Source: Nocardia miyunensis NBRC 108239
Lineage (GTDB): Bacteria > Actinomycetota > Actinomycetes > Mycobacteriales > Mycobacteriaceae
Direction of reading: 5' to 3'
Assembly (NCBI RefSeq): GCF_001613065.1
Contig: NZ_BDBQ01000008.1
Span: 1 to 64,000 of the forward strand
Length of the DNA stretch: 64,000 nt
Shown here: positions 1-10,835 of the stretch, piece by piece
Layout: each line of letters starts with the position of its first letter
Numbering within the stretch: the first letter of the stretch is position 1
Made by a program: the position numbers and the translations under genes
The notes under the pieces: model-generated
What the model saw: only the letters and a program-made list of their open reading frames with translations
What the model was told of the DNA's origin: nothing
Database searches by the model: none

Positions 1-330
1 CTGCGTTCCCCGCTCTGTCAGCCGGAATCGGCCCGGGCCGCGGCCTTTGGTGTTGGTGTTGTCGGGTGCGGGTGGGCCTGGGTTGTCCCTGGACTTCGCC
101 TCCACGGCTCAGTGGCTTCGCGCCTCCGCTCCGGTCAGTCCAGAATCGACTCGGGCCGCGGCCTTTGGTGTTGGTGTTGTCCGGGGTGGGCGGGCCTGGG
201 TTGTTCCTGGGTTCCTTCTGCACTGCTCTGTGGCTGTGCTTCCCGTTCTGTCGGCCGGAATCGACTCGGGCCGCGGCTCCGGGGTCCGCGTTCTCGGGTG
301 TGGGCGGAACTCGGGTGATTCCGCGCCGCG
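1..330. repeat. Degenerate ~116-bp tandem repeat, three copies
   Basis: Three imperfect copies of a GC-rich unit run head to tail and the first is cut by the window start. The shared landmark (G)GAATCG followed by a GGGCCGCGG block begins near 24, 142 and 257, so the unit length is about 115-118 bp. Copies one and two share GGCCTTTGGTGTTGGTGTTG and a GGGCCTGGGTTGT stretch; copy three has diverged in that part. No convincing gene lies here. The ORFs across it have biased, repetitive composition and no recognisable domain. Confidence 0.7.
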
Positions 331-384
331 GTGTCGGCGAGGATTCGCTGTGTAATGTCGCAGGTATTCAGCCTGGAGGTGCTT

Positions 385-1500
385 ATGACGACGTCCGCGG
401 ACCTCAACATGGTCGATGTCAATCGTTACGATCCCGAACGTCGGCGCTGGCTGGCCGAGGCTGTGGCGAAGGTTCGCGCCGATGCGCGGCGGTCCTCCGA
501 TACGCATCTGCTGCGGGTGCCGCTGCCCGCGCTGCCCGGGGTTGATCTGTATCTCAAGGACGAGTCCACCCATCCGACCGGGTCGCTCAAACATCGGCTG
601 GCGCGGTCGCTGTTCCTGCACGCGCTGTGCAGCGGCTGGATCCGCCCGGACCGGCCGGTGATCGAGGCCTCCAGCGGTTCTACCGCGCTGTCCGAGGCCT
701 ACTTCGCGCGGCTGATCGGGGTGCCCTTCATCGCCGTGATGGCCCGGGGGACCAGCCGGGAAAAGGTGCGGTTGATCGAATTCCACGGTGGTACATGCCA
801 TTTCGTCGACAGCGCGAATGCCGTCTACGAGGTCGCCGCACGGCTGGCCCGGGAGAGCGGCGGGCACTACATGGACCAGTTCACCTATGCCGAGCGGGCC
901 ACCGACTGGCGCGGCAACAACAACATCGCCGAATCCATCTTCGATCAGATGGCTCAGGAACGTTTCCCGGATCCGGCCTGGGTGGTCGCGACGGCGGGCA
1001 CCGGCGGCACCTCGGCCACAATCGCCCGCTACATCCGCTACACCGGCCGCTCGACCGGTCTGTGCGTGGCCGATCCGGACAACTCGGCCTTCCTCCCGGG
1101 CTGGCGCGACGACGACCCCCAGGTCACCACGGAGATCTGCTCGCGCATCGAGGGCATCGGCCGCCAGCGCGTGGAACCCAGTTTCGTCGCCTCGGCCATC
1201 GACCGGATGATCCACGTCCCCGACGGCGCCGCCATCGCGGCGATCCACGTGCTCGAGGAGGTGATCGGCCGCAAGGCCGGCGCGTCCACCGGAACCGGGC
1301 TGTGGGCGGCGTTCCACATCATGTCCGAGATGGCGCGCGAGGGTCGCGAGGGCAGCGTCGTCGGCCTGATCTGTGATCCCGGCGACCGCTATATCGACAA
1401 GTACTACGCCGCGGACTGGCTCGCCGCCCAGGACATCGATATAGAGCCCTACCAGGCGCGATTACGCGATTTCCTCGCCTCGGGCGAATTGACCGGTTGA
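385..1500 (+). CDS. PLP-dependent cysteine synthase/desulfhydrase family protein (Cds1-like)
   Basis: This is a 371-aa fold-type II pyridoxal-phosphate enzyme. The lysine expected to bind PLP is K69 in a GSLKHR motif. A phosphate/substrate loop (SSGSTALSEA) follows near residue 95, and a glycine-rich GTGGTSATIARY motif lies near 206. This pattern fits the family of Mycobacterium Rv3684/Cds1, which degrades L-cysteine to sulfide, pyruvate and ammonia; a biosynthetic cysteine synthase role cannot be excluded from sequence alone. I chose ATG 385 because GGAGGT lies at 375-380; upstream in-frame ATGs at 331 and 355 lack a ribosome site. The gene stands alone, 210 bp before leuA on the same strand. 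The product is presumably cytoplasmic. Confidence 0.8.
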   Translation: MTTSADLNMVDVNRYDPERRRWLAEAVAKVRADARRSSDTHLLRVPLPALPGVDLYLKDESTHPTGSLKHRLARSLFLHALCSGWIRPDRPVIEASSGSTALSEAYFARLIGVPFIAVMARGTSREKVRLIEFHGGTCHFVDSANAVYEVAARLARESGGHYMDQFTYAERATDWRGNNNIAESIFDQMAQERFPDPAWVVATAGTGGTSATIARYIRYTGRSTGLCVADPDNSAFLPGWRDDDPQVTTEICSRIEGIGRQRVEPSFVASAIDRMIHVPDGAAIAAIHVLEEVIGRKAGASTGTGLWAAFHIMSEMAREGREGSVVGLICDPGDRYIDKYYAADWLAAQDIDIEPYQARLRDFLASGELTG

Positions 1501-3510
<2,010 letters not shown>

Positions 3511-3565
3511 GTCGCGCGGAACCGCGTGTCGGGCACCGGTTCCGGCGCGTCGCGGCAGTTGTCGT

Positions 3566-3599
3566 ACGGGGAGTTGTCCACATGTGGACAACTCCCCGT
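3566..3599. promoter_or_regulatory. 34-bp perfect palindrome made of two DnaA boxes
   Basis: The sequence from 3566 to 3599 is a perfect inverted repeat with its centre at 3582/3583. Its core consists of TTGTCCACA (3574-3582) abutting TGTGGACAA (3583-3591). Each is an exact match to the high-GC Gram-positive DnaA-box consensus, and they face each other with zero spacing. It lies 55 bp after leuA and about 115 bp before the ParA/MinD-like gene. As RNA it could form a 17-bp hairpin and serve as a leuA terminator, but there is no T-run on either side. Confidence 0.6.
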
Positions 3600-3714
3600 C
3601 GTATCGGGTGCACAGCGGCTCTGTGGCACTACGAGCATCCGCACAGCGTGCTAGCGTTGAACAGCATCAGCGCCGAGCTCACTGCTCGAAAACTCCCGAG
3701 CAGATGGGGGATAC

Positions 3715-5775
3715 GTGACGACAAACGACAACTCGAACTCACCGGCTTGGCTGCAAGGCCAAGGCACCGATACAGCTACCGAGCAGGACGACCCGCAGAC
3801 AGCATCGGCGCACGAGGACGCGAAGGCGGACGAACCCGCCGTGAGCGCCGATACCGGATCCGAGCCGGGCGACCACGATTCGGCATCTGACCAGGAGCAG
3901 GCATCGGGTATCTTCCCGCCGGTACCGGATTCCCTGGATGAGCACCAGCCCTTCCCGACGGGCCCGCAGCCCGGCCCGGACGGGCAGTTCGCTCCGGAGC
4001 AGCACTTCGGCTCGGAGACACACCAATTCGCTCCCGGGCCGCCGTTCGGCCAGGAACAGCAGGGGCCGTTCGCGCCTCCGGGCGCGCCGCCGCAGATGGG
4101 CGGGTTCCCTCCGCCGCAGATGCACTACGGCCCACCGGGAGGCGGGCAGTTCCCGCCCGAGCCCGGTTTCGCGCCGCCTGGCAACTTTTCGGCACCCGAG
4201 CAAGGCGGCCCGTTCGCGCCGACCGGCGGTCCGGGCGAGCCCACTTCGTTCGCGCCGCCGAACTTCGCGGCGCCGCAGCACCAGCCCTTCCCCGAGGCGC
4301 CGCCGCACAACTTCACCGAGCCGCCCGCGCCGAATTACGGTGAGGTGCGCCAGGAAACGCCGTACGGCGACGTGCGTCAGGAGATCGGCAGCGACGGCAT
4401 GGTTCGCCGGACGTTCGACGACGAGCCGCAGGGGCCCGAGCCTGCCGGGCAGGAGCCGCCGCAGTTCGGTCAGGAGCCGCAGAGCTGGGCTCCGCCGCCA
4501 CCGCCGCAGCCGCAGATGTATCAGCCGCCGCAGCAGCAACAGTTCCCGCCGCAGCAGCAGGTCCCCAGTTGGCAGAGCAATCCGCCCAGCCAGCCGAATC
4601 ATCCTGTGCAGCAACAACATCAGCCGCAGCAGCAGGGATTCCAGCCGCAGCCGATGCCGCAACTCGGTCAGCTGGGCCCGGGTGGTCAGTCGGTCAACGA
4701 TCTGAACCTGCTCAAGCGGGCCCGGCGCTCGCCGCGCGGCGGTTGGCGTCGCGCGGTGCACAAGATGTCCGGCGGTGCGATCAACCCGGGTGAATCCTCG
4801 GCGGACGTCCTGTTCCGCGAGCTCACCGAGCGGGTCAATCAGCCGGTGCGCGGTGACTATCGGATCGCGATCCTGTCGCTGAAGGGCGGCGTCGGAAAGA
4901 CCACGACCACAGTCGGTTTGGGTTCCACCTTCGCCTCGGTGCGCGGTGACCGAGTCATCGCCATCGACGCCAACCCGGACCTCGGCACGCTCGCGCACCG
5001 GGTGCCGCGCCAGACCCGGTCCACGGTGCGCAATCTGCTCGAGGATCAGCGCATCAGCCGCTACTCGGATGTGCGGGCGCATACCTCCCAGGCACCGAGC
5101 CGTCTGGAAGTGCTTGCCAGCGAACAAGATCCGGCCGTGTCGGAGGCGTTCAGCGAGGCGGACTACCGGCGCGCGATCAATATCCTGCAGCAGTTCTACA
5201 ACATCATCCTGACCGACTGCGGTACCGGTCTGATGCACTCGGCGATGTCCGGTGTGCTGGATATGGCGAGTTCACTGATCCTGGTGACCTCCCCTGCGAT
5301 CGACGGCGCGCGCAGCGCCTCGGCCACGCTCGACTGGCTCGAGCACCACGGCTACAACAAGCTGGTGGAGCGAACCGTGGTGGTGGTCAACGCCTCTCGC
5401 CGCGGCGCCTCCACGGTCGACCTCGATCAGCTGCGCAAACTGTTCCTCGACCGCACCCGCGCGGTCCAGGTGGTGCCGTTCGACGATCACCTCGCCGAGG
5501 GTGCGGAGATCGATCTGGAACTCGTCAGCAAGCCGACCCGGATGGCACTACTCGAACTGGCCGCCATGGTCGCCGACGATTTCGCCTTCAACATCCCGAC
5601 CACCGGCTTCCAGCCCGTCCAATCCCAGTACCCGGGCCCGCAGAACCCCCCGTACCCCGGCCCGCCGACCGGCCAGTACGGCATCCCGGACCAGTACGGC
5701 ATCCCGGACCAGTACGGCATGCCGGACCAATACGGCCGCGACCAGTACTCAGGCCGCGACCAGTACCCCCGCTGA
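3715..5775 (+). CDS. MinD/ParA-like P-loop ATPase with P/Q-rich N-terminal half
   Basis: This is a 686-aa protein. Residues 1-320 are low-complexity and rich in Pro, Gln and Gly, with no recognisable domain. From about residue 385 there is a deviant Walker A ATPase: LKGGVGKTTT at 390-399, followed by an AIDANPDLGTL strand and a later DCGTGLM segment. This architecture is shared with actinobacterial MinD-like proteins, some of which associate with ESX secretion loci (EspI-like), but no ESX gene is present here. The C-terminus carries short repeats of Y-G-x-P-D-Q-type units from about residue 655 to the end. GTG 3715 is the start that opens the N-terminal region. The specific role is unknown; positioning or secretion-related ATPase is the best guess. 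Confidence 0.75.
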   Translation: MTTNDNSNSPAWLQGQGTDTATEQDDPQTASAHEDAKADEPAVSADTGSEPGDHDSASDQEQASGIFPPVPDSLDEHQPFPTGPQPGPDGQFAPEQHFGSETHQFAPGPPFGQEQQGPFAPPGAPPQMGGFPPPQMHYGPPGGGQFPPEPGFAPPGNFSAPEQGGPFAPTGGPGEPTSFAPPNFAAPQHQPFPEAPPHNFTEPPAPNYGEVRQETPYGDVRQEIGSDGMVRRTFDDEPQGPEPAGQEPPQFGQEPQSWAPPPPPQPQMYQPPQQQQFPPQQQVPSWQSNPPSQPNHPVQQQHQPQQQGFQPQPMPQLGQLGPGGQSVNDLNLLKRARRSPRGGWRRAVHKMSGGAINPGESSADVLFRELTERVNQPVRGDYRIAILSLKGGVGKTTTTVGLGSTFASVRGDRVIAIDANPDLGTLAHRVPRQTRSTVRNLLEDQRISRYSDVRAHTSQAPSRLEVLASEQDPAVSEAFSEADYRRAINILQQFYNIILTDCGTGLMHSAMSGVLDMASSLILVTSPAIDGARSASATLDWLEHHGYNKLVERTVVVVNASRRGASTVDLDQLRKLFLDRTRAVQVVPFDDHLAEGAEIDLELVSKPTRMALLELAAMVADDFAFNIPTTGFQPVQSQYPGPQNPPYPGPPTGQYGIPDQYGIPDQYGMPDQYGRDQYSGRDQYPR

Positions 5776-5830
5776 TCTCCCGCCCGGCACCGTAGCCCAC
5801 ACCACTCGGGTGAGCTACGGTGCCGCACAA

Positions 5831-6045
5831 GCGGTTACGGCTGCCGAGCACGCAACCAGCACCTCAGCTGACCCTGCGCGGCACCGCATCTTGCCCTGAT
5901 TGCACCGGTTGTGGTGTAGTGCATGCGGTTACGGCCTGCCGAGCACTTAACCATCACCTCAGCTGACCCTGCGCGGCACCGCATCTTGCCCCGATCGGAC
6001 TGGTTGTGGTGTAGCGCATGCGGTTACGACATGCGGAGCATGCAA
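5831..6045. repeat. 94/95-bp tandem repeat, two full copies and a partial third
   Basis: The unit starting GCGGTTACGG occurs at 5831 and 5925, with a diverged third start at 6020, giving periods of 94 and 95 bp. Copies one and two share a long exact block (ACCTCAGCTGACCCTGCGCG followed by GCACCGCATCTTGCCC) and the end GGTTGTGGTGTAG. The third copy keeps only the first 25 bases or so. The region lies in the 545-bp gap between the MinD-like gene and the small membrane gene, has lower GC than its surroundings, and shows no coding potential I can support. A related shorter motif (CGCAATCGGATC) recurs at 6071 and 6137. Confidence 0.75.
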
Positions 6046-6320
6046 CGCCGCATTCGGTTGCCCTCACGCCGCAATCGGATCATGCGTGCACAATCCTGGG
6101 CAGCCCATATTCTCAGCGAGAATCCACTTGTGCCGCAATCGGATCCAACCGTGCGCATTCCGTCGGGGGGCCGTGCCGATGACTTCTCACGTCGTCGCGA
6201 ATACGCGCGGCGAGTTGGCTGCGAACACGATCAGCTGTTCCGAAGTAGCTGTGGTACAGGACTTTTCATCCTGCCATCGCGTCATATTTGCTCGCGCACA
6301 CCATATTTGGAGTGGTACCG

Positions 6321-6634
6321 GTGGCGAAGACTACTGCCGATGAGGTTCGCGCGGTACTGGGGTTTGTCATCTTCGGCCCGGGTGCGATCGCGTTGGGAAT
6401 AGCGATGCTGGGGCAAACCGACCAATGTGGCAGCGTGCAGATGCAGGCGGGAGACCGCTGTGTAACCGGCGGCATGACCCGGTCCGCCGATGAGCAGCGC
6501 TCGCACAACGCTGGCATGGATGGGTTCCGATCGGGGTCGGAACACTGGTTACGGGTGGTGTTGTGCTCAACGGGGTTCAACGCCTTCGTCGGCGTGAGCA
6601 GACGCCGCAGTCGGAGGTTCTGTCCGGCGATTGA
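6321..6634 (+). pseudogene. Frameshifted small two-TM membrane protein
   Basis: A GTG at 6321 with GGAG at 6309-6312 opens a frame reading VAKTTADEV, then a hydrophobic helix (GFVIFGPGAIALGIAML), then CGSVQMQAGDRCV and TRSADEQRSHN. The frame then loses sense. In the -1 frame, from about 6506, it continues with WVPIGVGTLVTGGVVLNGVQ, a second membrane helix, then a basic tail and a stop at 6632-6634. The whole resembles small hypothetical membrane proteins of Nocardia and mycobacteria (TM, CGG-x-x-M-x-PGD-x-C loop, DEQ, TM). The shift must lie between the -1-frame stop at 6491 and 6512. It is either a true lesion or a sequencing indel. The 3' end overlaps the convergent LysR gene by 68 bp. Confidence 0.65.
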
Positions 6635-7547
6635 TCGCTGCGCCTACCTCGCTGGCGGCGGTGCGGAAGGCCGCGAGGACGGTGGCCGTCGCGGGGATGT
6701 GCGCGGCGTGTGGGCGGGTGGCGAGGTCGTAGATGCGTCCGGCGCGGACGCCGGACAGGCGCAGGACCGCGAGGGCGGGGTGGCGGACGGCGTGGCGCGG
6801 GATGAGGGCTATGCCGTGGCCTGCCGCGACGAGCTGCTCGATGACGCCGAAGTCGTTGAGTCGCTGGGCAATTCGTGGTTGTACGCCGGTGACGGTGGCG
6901 ATCGTGCGCAGGACGTCGTCGACGGGGAAACCGCCGCGGACGCTCAGCCAGGTCTCGTCGGCGAGCTCGTCGGCGGTGACCGACTCGCGGCCTGCCAGTC
7001 GGTGTCCGGGGGCGACGGCGATATCGATCGGCTCGCGCATCAGCGCCTCGGCGTGCACCCGCGGTCCGGAGACCGACGGCGCGTGCTCGTCGCGGTGGGT
7101 CAGCACCACGTCGTAGTCGGCGAGCAGGCGGGGCACCGCCGTGGGCGGCACGTCCTCGTCGCTGGCCGCGAGGGTCACCCCGGTTCCCGCCAGGGCGGTG
7201 AGTATTCGCGGCAGCAGGAGGGCGGCCCCGGACGGGAACAACGCGACTCGGACCCGCCCGTGCGACGCGCCGCGGTACAGGGCCATCTCCGCGGTCGCGC
7301 GGTCCATGGCGGCCAGTACCTCGTCGGCGCGGACGACCAGCGCGTGCCCGGCGTCGGTCAGTCGCACCCGTCGTCCGTCCGGTTCCAGCAGCGGCACACC
7401 TGCCTCGCGGGCCAGCACCTTCAACTGCTGCGACACCGCCGACGGCGTCATCGACAGGGCCTCGGCCACACCCGCGACCGTGCCCCGGTCGGCGAGTTCC
7501 CGCAGGATCCGCAGCCGATCGACGGACAGCGGGACAGAATTCGACAT
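6567..7547 (-). CDS. LysR-family transcriptional regulator
   Basis: This 326-aa regulator has an N-terminal winged HTH (residues about 8-65, including TVAGVAEALSMTPSAVSQQL) and a LysR substrate-binding domain (about 95-300) with the usual strand/helix pattern. It is divergent from the EamA transporter at 7599, with only 51 bp between the starts. That is the classic arrangement in which a LysR protein controls its divergent neighbour in response to a transported or related ligand. The ligand is unknown. The 3' end overlaps the disrupted small membrane gene on the opposite strand. Confidence 0.9.
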   Translation of the reverse strand: MSNSVPLSVDRLRILRELADRGTVAGVAEALSMTPSAVSQQLKVLAREAGVPLLEPDGRRVRLTDAGHALVVRADEVLAAMDRATAEMALYRGASHGRVRVALFPSGAALLLPRILTALAGTGVTLAASDEDVPPTAVPRLLADYDVVLTHRDEHAPSVSGPRVHAEALMREPIDIAVAPGHRLAGRESVTADELADETWLSVRGGFPVDDVLRTIATVTGVQPRIAQRLNDFGVIEQLVAAGHGIALIPRHAVRHPALAVLRLSGVRAGRIYDLATRPHAAHIPATATVLAAFRTAASEVGAAINRRTEPPTAASAHADEGVEPR

Positions 7548-7598
7548 AGTTAAGTTCTACTACAGTATTGATGCACAAATATTCGATTGTACTTACTT

Positions 7599-8630
7599 AT
7601 GGTCACGCTCATCCTGGACGACGTGAGTTACCGTGATCGCCTGTTGGGCCTGGCTGTCGTGCTGCTGTGGGGATTGAACTTTCTGGCGCTGCACATCGGG
7701 GTCGAGCACCTTCCGCCGCTGTTCTTCGCCGGGCTGCGGTTCGTCGTCATCGCCGTTCCGGTCATCGTGCTGGTGCCGCGCCCGCGCGTGCCGCTGCGGT
7801 GGTTGCTGCTGTACGGACTGGGGTTCGGGGTGGCGCAGTTCGCCTTCCTGTTCACCGCGATGCGGGCGGGCATGCCGACCGGGCTGGCCTCGCTGGTGTT
7901 GCAGTCCTCGGCGCCGTTCACGGTTCTGCTGGGGTCGCTGTTCCTGCGTGAAAGGCTCAGGGCCATACAGATTCTCGGCCTCGTCGCGGCGGTGGCGGGG
8001 ATGGCGCTGATCGGCTGGGACCGTGCGCGTTACGCGCCGGTGCTGCCGGTCCTGCTGACCTTGGCCGGAGGTCTGGGCTGGGCATTCGGCAATATCGGCT
8101 CGCGGCTGGCCGCCGCGGGCGGTGAGTCCGGGCGCAAGGCCGACCCGCTGCATCTGACCCTGTGGGTGGCCGTCGTGCCGCCGATCCCGCTGTTCGCCAT
8201 GTCGCTGCTGGTCGAGGGGCCGAGTTCGGGTTCGCGCGCCTTGCTGGCTTCGTTCTCGGGCACCGGCTGGCCCGCACTGGCGGCGCTCGCTTATACGGCC
8301 ATACTCGCGACGGTCGTCGGCTCGGGTCTGTGGACCTATCTCATGAGCCGCTATCCGGCGGGTGCGGTCGCACCGCTGTCGCTGATGGTTCCGGTGGTGG
8401 GCATCGCCTCTTCCTGGCTCTTCCTCGGCGAACGCCCCACTGCGTTGTCGCTGGTCGGAGGCTTGATCGTGATCGGCGGCGCATTCGCGGCCACGGCGAG
8501 CGGTCGGTCCCGTTTCAGCGCATCACGAGCCGTCGCCGATGCGAGAACGACCGATGAGACGCAGGCTTCTCGTGAGCGGCAGCTCGGGAGTGAGGTGCCC
8601 GTCTCTTGTGATTTGCGCGCTGCTGGGTGA
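7599..8630 (+). CDS. EamA-family (DMT superfamily) transporter
   Basis: This 343-aa integral membrane protein has about ten hydrophobic helices arranged as two EamA repeats (roughly residues 10-145 and 160-300). The motif LSLMVPVVGIASSWLFLGE near residue 260 is typical of the second repeat. Family members export amino acids and related metabolites or nucleobases; substrate cannot be inferred here. ATG 7599 is chosen. A TTG at 7587 and a GTG at 7623 are in frame but not better supported. The last 35 residues are hydrophilic. It is divergent from the LysR gene, which probably regulates it. Confidence 0.85.
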   Translation: MVTLILDDVSYRDRLLGLAVVLLWGLNFLALHIGVEHLPPLFFAGLRFVVIAVPVIVLVPRPRVPLRWLLLYGLGFGVAQFAFLFTAMRAGMPTGLASLVLQSSAPFTVLLGSLFLRERLRAIQILGLVAAVAGMALIGWDRARYAPVLPVLLTLAGGLGWAFGNIGSRLAAAGGESGRKADPLHLTLWVAVVPPIPLFAMSLLVEGPSSGSRALLASFSGTGWPALAALAYTAILATVVGSGLWTYLMSRYPAGAVAPLSLMVPVVGIASSWLFLGERPTALSLVGGLIVIGGAFAATASGRSRFSASRAVADARTTDETQASRERQLGSEVPVSCDLRAAG

Positions 8631-8778
8631 TGGGTGCGCTGCCGGATGACGTGGTGGTGCGTGTTGCGGGGTGATGCGATGCTCCGGCTATCAGGGGTGT
8701 GATCGGTAATCCGGTGCCTTTGCGCGCGCCGAGCGGTGCGACCGCTTACAGTGTTGCGCGGCGTGGAGGTCCGGAACG

Positions 8779-10536
8779 ATGGTTGAGCAGTACGGGAAGG
8801 TCTCGCGGAGAACAGTTCTTCGCGGGACGGCCGTGGCGGGTGCGTTGACGGCGAGTGCGCTGAGTGTGCGGGCGGTGCCCGCGGCGGCGGCGAGCGGGCG
8901 GCGGGTCGCGGTGTTCGGCGGCGGGGTGGCCGGTATGACGGCGGCGCACGAACTGGCCGAGCGTGGGTTCGAGGTCACCGTGTACGAGCCGCGGGCGTTG
9001 GGCGGCAAGGCCCGCAGTATCGCGGTGCCCGGCAGCGCGCGCGGTGGACGTCCGGACCTGCCGGGGGAGCACGGATTCCGGTTCTTTCCCGGGTTCTATC
9101 ACCACATTCCGGATACGATGCGGCGAATTCCGTTCCCGGGCAACACGAATGGCGTCTGGGACAATCTCGTCGCGGCATCCGAGGCACGTTTCTCGCGCAG
9201 CACCGGGCCGGACACCATCGTGCCGATGAGCCCCAGCAAGGCGTGGTCGAATCCGGACGACTTCCGCCAGACCCTCTCCTCGGTGATCGCGACGTCGGCG
9301 AAGATGCCGATGACCGACGCGGCCTTCTTCGCCGAACGACTGCTGGTCTTCATGACCAGCTGCGATGCCCGGCGGATGGGCCGGTGGGAGAACGTATCCT
9401 GGCGTGATTTCATTGGTGCGCAACAGCATTCGCCGGAATTCCGGGTGCTGATGTCCCGCACGCTGACCACGCTGCTGGTCGCCGCGAAGGACGATCGCGC
9501 CAGCACGCGCACGATCGGCTCGATGGGTGAGCAGTTCCTGGGCAATCCGCTCCTGATCGGTGACGACGGACCGCTGGACCGGCTGCTGAACGGCCCCACC
9601 TCGCAGGTCTGGATCGAGCCGTGGACGCGGCGGCTGCGTGAGCTCGGCGTCCGGTTCGTGACCGCGCGGCTGCGTCGGCTCGAGGTGCGTGATCGCCGGA
9701 TCTCCGGAGCGCGGGTGGCCGATGCGGTGGGACGTGAAAGTGCCGTCGCGGCAGACCATTTCGTCATGGCGGTGCCCGCGGATGTGGCCCGTCAGCTGTG
9801 GACGCCCGATATCCTCGCGGTGCGACCGGAATTGGCGGCGATGAACCGGCTGGTGGTCGACTGGATGTCCGGAATCCAGTTCTACCTGCGCCGGCCGACG
9901 CGAATCGCCCGCGGCCACGTCGCGTACGTCGACTCGCCGTGGTCGCTGACCTCCATCGCGCAGAACCAGTTCTGGTCGCGCACACCGCTTTCCGGCTTCG
10001 GTGACGGAACGGTCCAGGACTGCCTGTCGGTGGACGTGTCGAACTGGAACACCCCAGGCATCCTGTACGGCAAACCGGCCCGCGAATGCACCCACGAGGA
10101 GGTCGCCCGGGAGGTCTGGGCCCAGATCCAGGCGCATCTGGGCGGTAAGACGGCGCTGCCCGACGCGGATCTGCATTCGTGGTTCCTGGACTCCGGCGTG
10201 ACCTGGGACCCAGCGCGCCAACGCAATACGAACGCCGACCCGCTGCTGATCAACACCGTCGGCTCCTGGTCCGCCCGGCCGGAACCGCACGGCGCGCTGG
10301 AAAACCTGTTCCTCGCAGGCGATTACGTCCGCACCACGATCGACCTGGCCACCATGGAGGGCGCCTGCGAATCCGCCCGCCGCGCGGTGAACGCCCTGCT
10401 GGACACCGTCGGCTCGAACACCACGCGCTGCAAGCTCTTTCCCCTCTATCGTGCCCCCGAACTCGAACCCCTCCGCCAACTCGACGCCGCCCGCTACGCC
10501 GCAGGTCGCCCCAACTCCTTCGACACCCGGGCCTGA
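8779..10536 (+). CDS. Tat-exported FAD-dependent oxidoreductase (hydroxysqualene dehydroxylase/amine-oxidase type)
   Basis: This is a 585-aa flavoprotein. The N-terminus has a twin-arginine motif (SRRTVLRG, residues 9-16) and a hydrophobic stretch ending in an Ala-rich cleavage region near 38, suggesting Tat export with FAD already bound. The dinucleotide fold follows immediately (GGGVAGMTAAHELAERG, about 46-62) with the ALGGKARS signature near 74 and a GEHGFRFFPGFY segment near 96, both typical of HpnE-like and phytoene-desaturase-like oxidases. A C-terminal FAD motif (LFLAGDYVRTTIDLATMEGA) near residue 512 completes the family pattern. Substrate unknown; an isoprenoid or amine is plausible. 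No hopanoid genes lie nearby. Confidence 0.75.
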   Translation: MVEQYGKVSRRTVLRGTAVAGALTASALSVRAVPAAAASGRRVAVFGGGVAGMTAAHELAERGFEVTVYEPRALGGKARSIAVPGSARGGRPDLPGEHGFRFFPGFYHHIPDTMRRIPFPGNTNGVWDNLVAASEARFSRSTGPDTIVPMSPSKAWSNPDDFRQTLSSVIATSAKMPMTDAAFFAERLLVFMTSCDARRMGRWENVSWRDFIGAQQHSPEFRVLMSRTLTTLLVAAKDDRASTRTIGSMGEQFLGNPLLIGDDGPLDRLLNGPTSQVWIEPWTRRLRELGVRFVTARLRRLEVRDRRISGARVADAVGRESAVAADHFVMAVPADVARQLWTPDILAVRPELAAMNRLVVDWMSGIQFYLRRPTRIARGHVAYVDSPWSLTSIAQNQFWSRTPLSGFGDGTVQDCLSVDVSNWNTPGILYGKPARECTHEEVAREVWAQIQAHLGGKTALPDADLHSWFLDSGVTWDPARQRNTNADPLLINTVGSWSARPEPHGALENLFLAGDYVRTTIDLATMEGACESARRAVNALLDTVGSNTTRCKLFPLYRAPELEPLRQLDAARYAAGRPNSFDTRA

Positions 10537-10835
10537 TCCCCGGCGTGCTCGGCTCGGACGCCTGCTCACGCGATGACCTGTGCCGGAATTCGCATGCACG
10601 CGGGCCCGGCGTTGTCGGCGGCGGAGCAGTCGCGCGGACCGCTCGGCTTCGGGCACCTTCACGCGCCGAGTCCGCCACCGCCGGGCACGCTGCTGCAACC
10701 GTGCGGCAGGTTTGCCGGCTCGACTCTGCCGTGCGGCGACGGATCGCCCGGTCACAGCGAACTGTGATCCACGTCCCCCGGTCCGATGCCGCGCCCGGGA
10801 GGTGCGACCGGGCCGCCTGGCAATAAACTCGCGGG

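Noticed and set aside
5831..6045. CRISPR array
   Set aside because: Only two full copies with a 94-bp period, no short repeats with unique spacers, and no cas genes.
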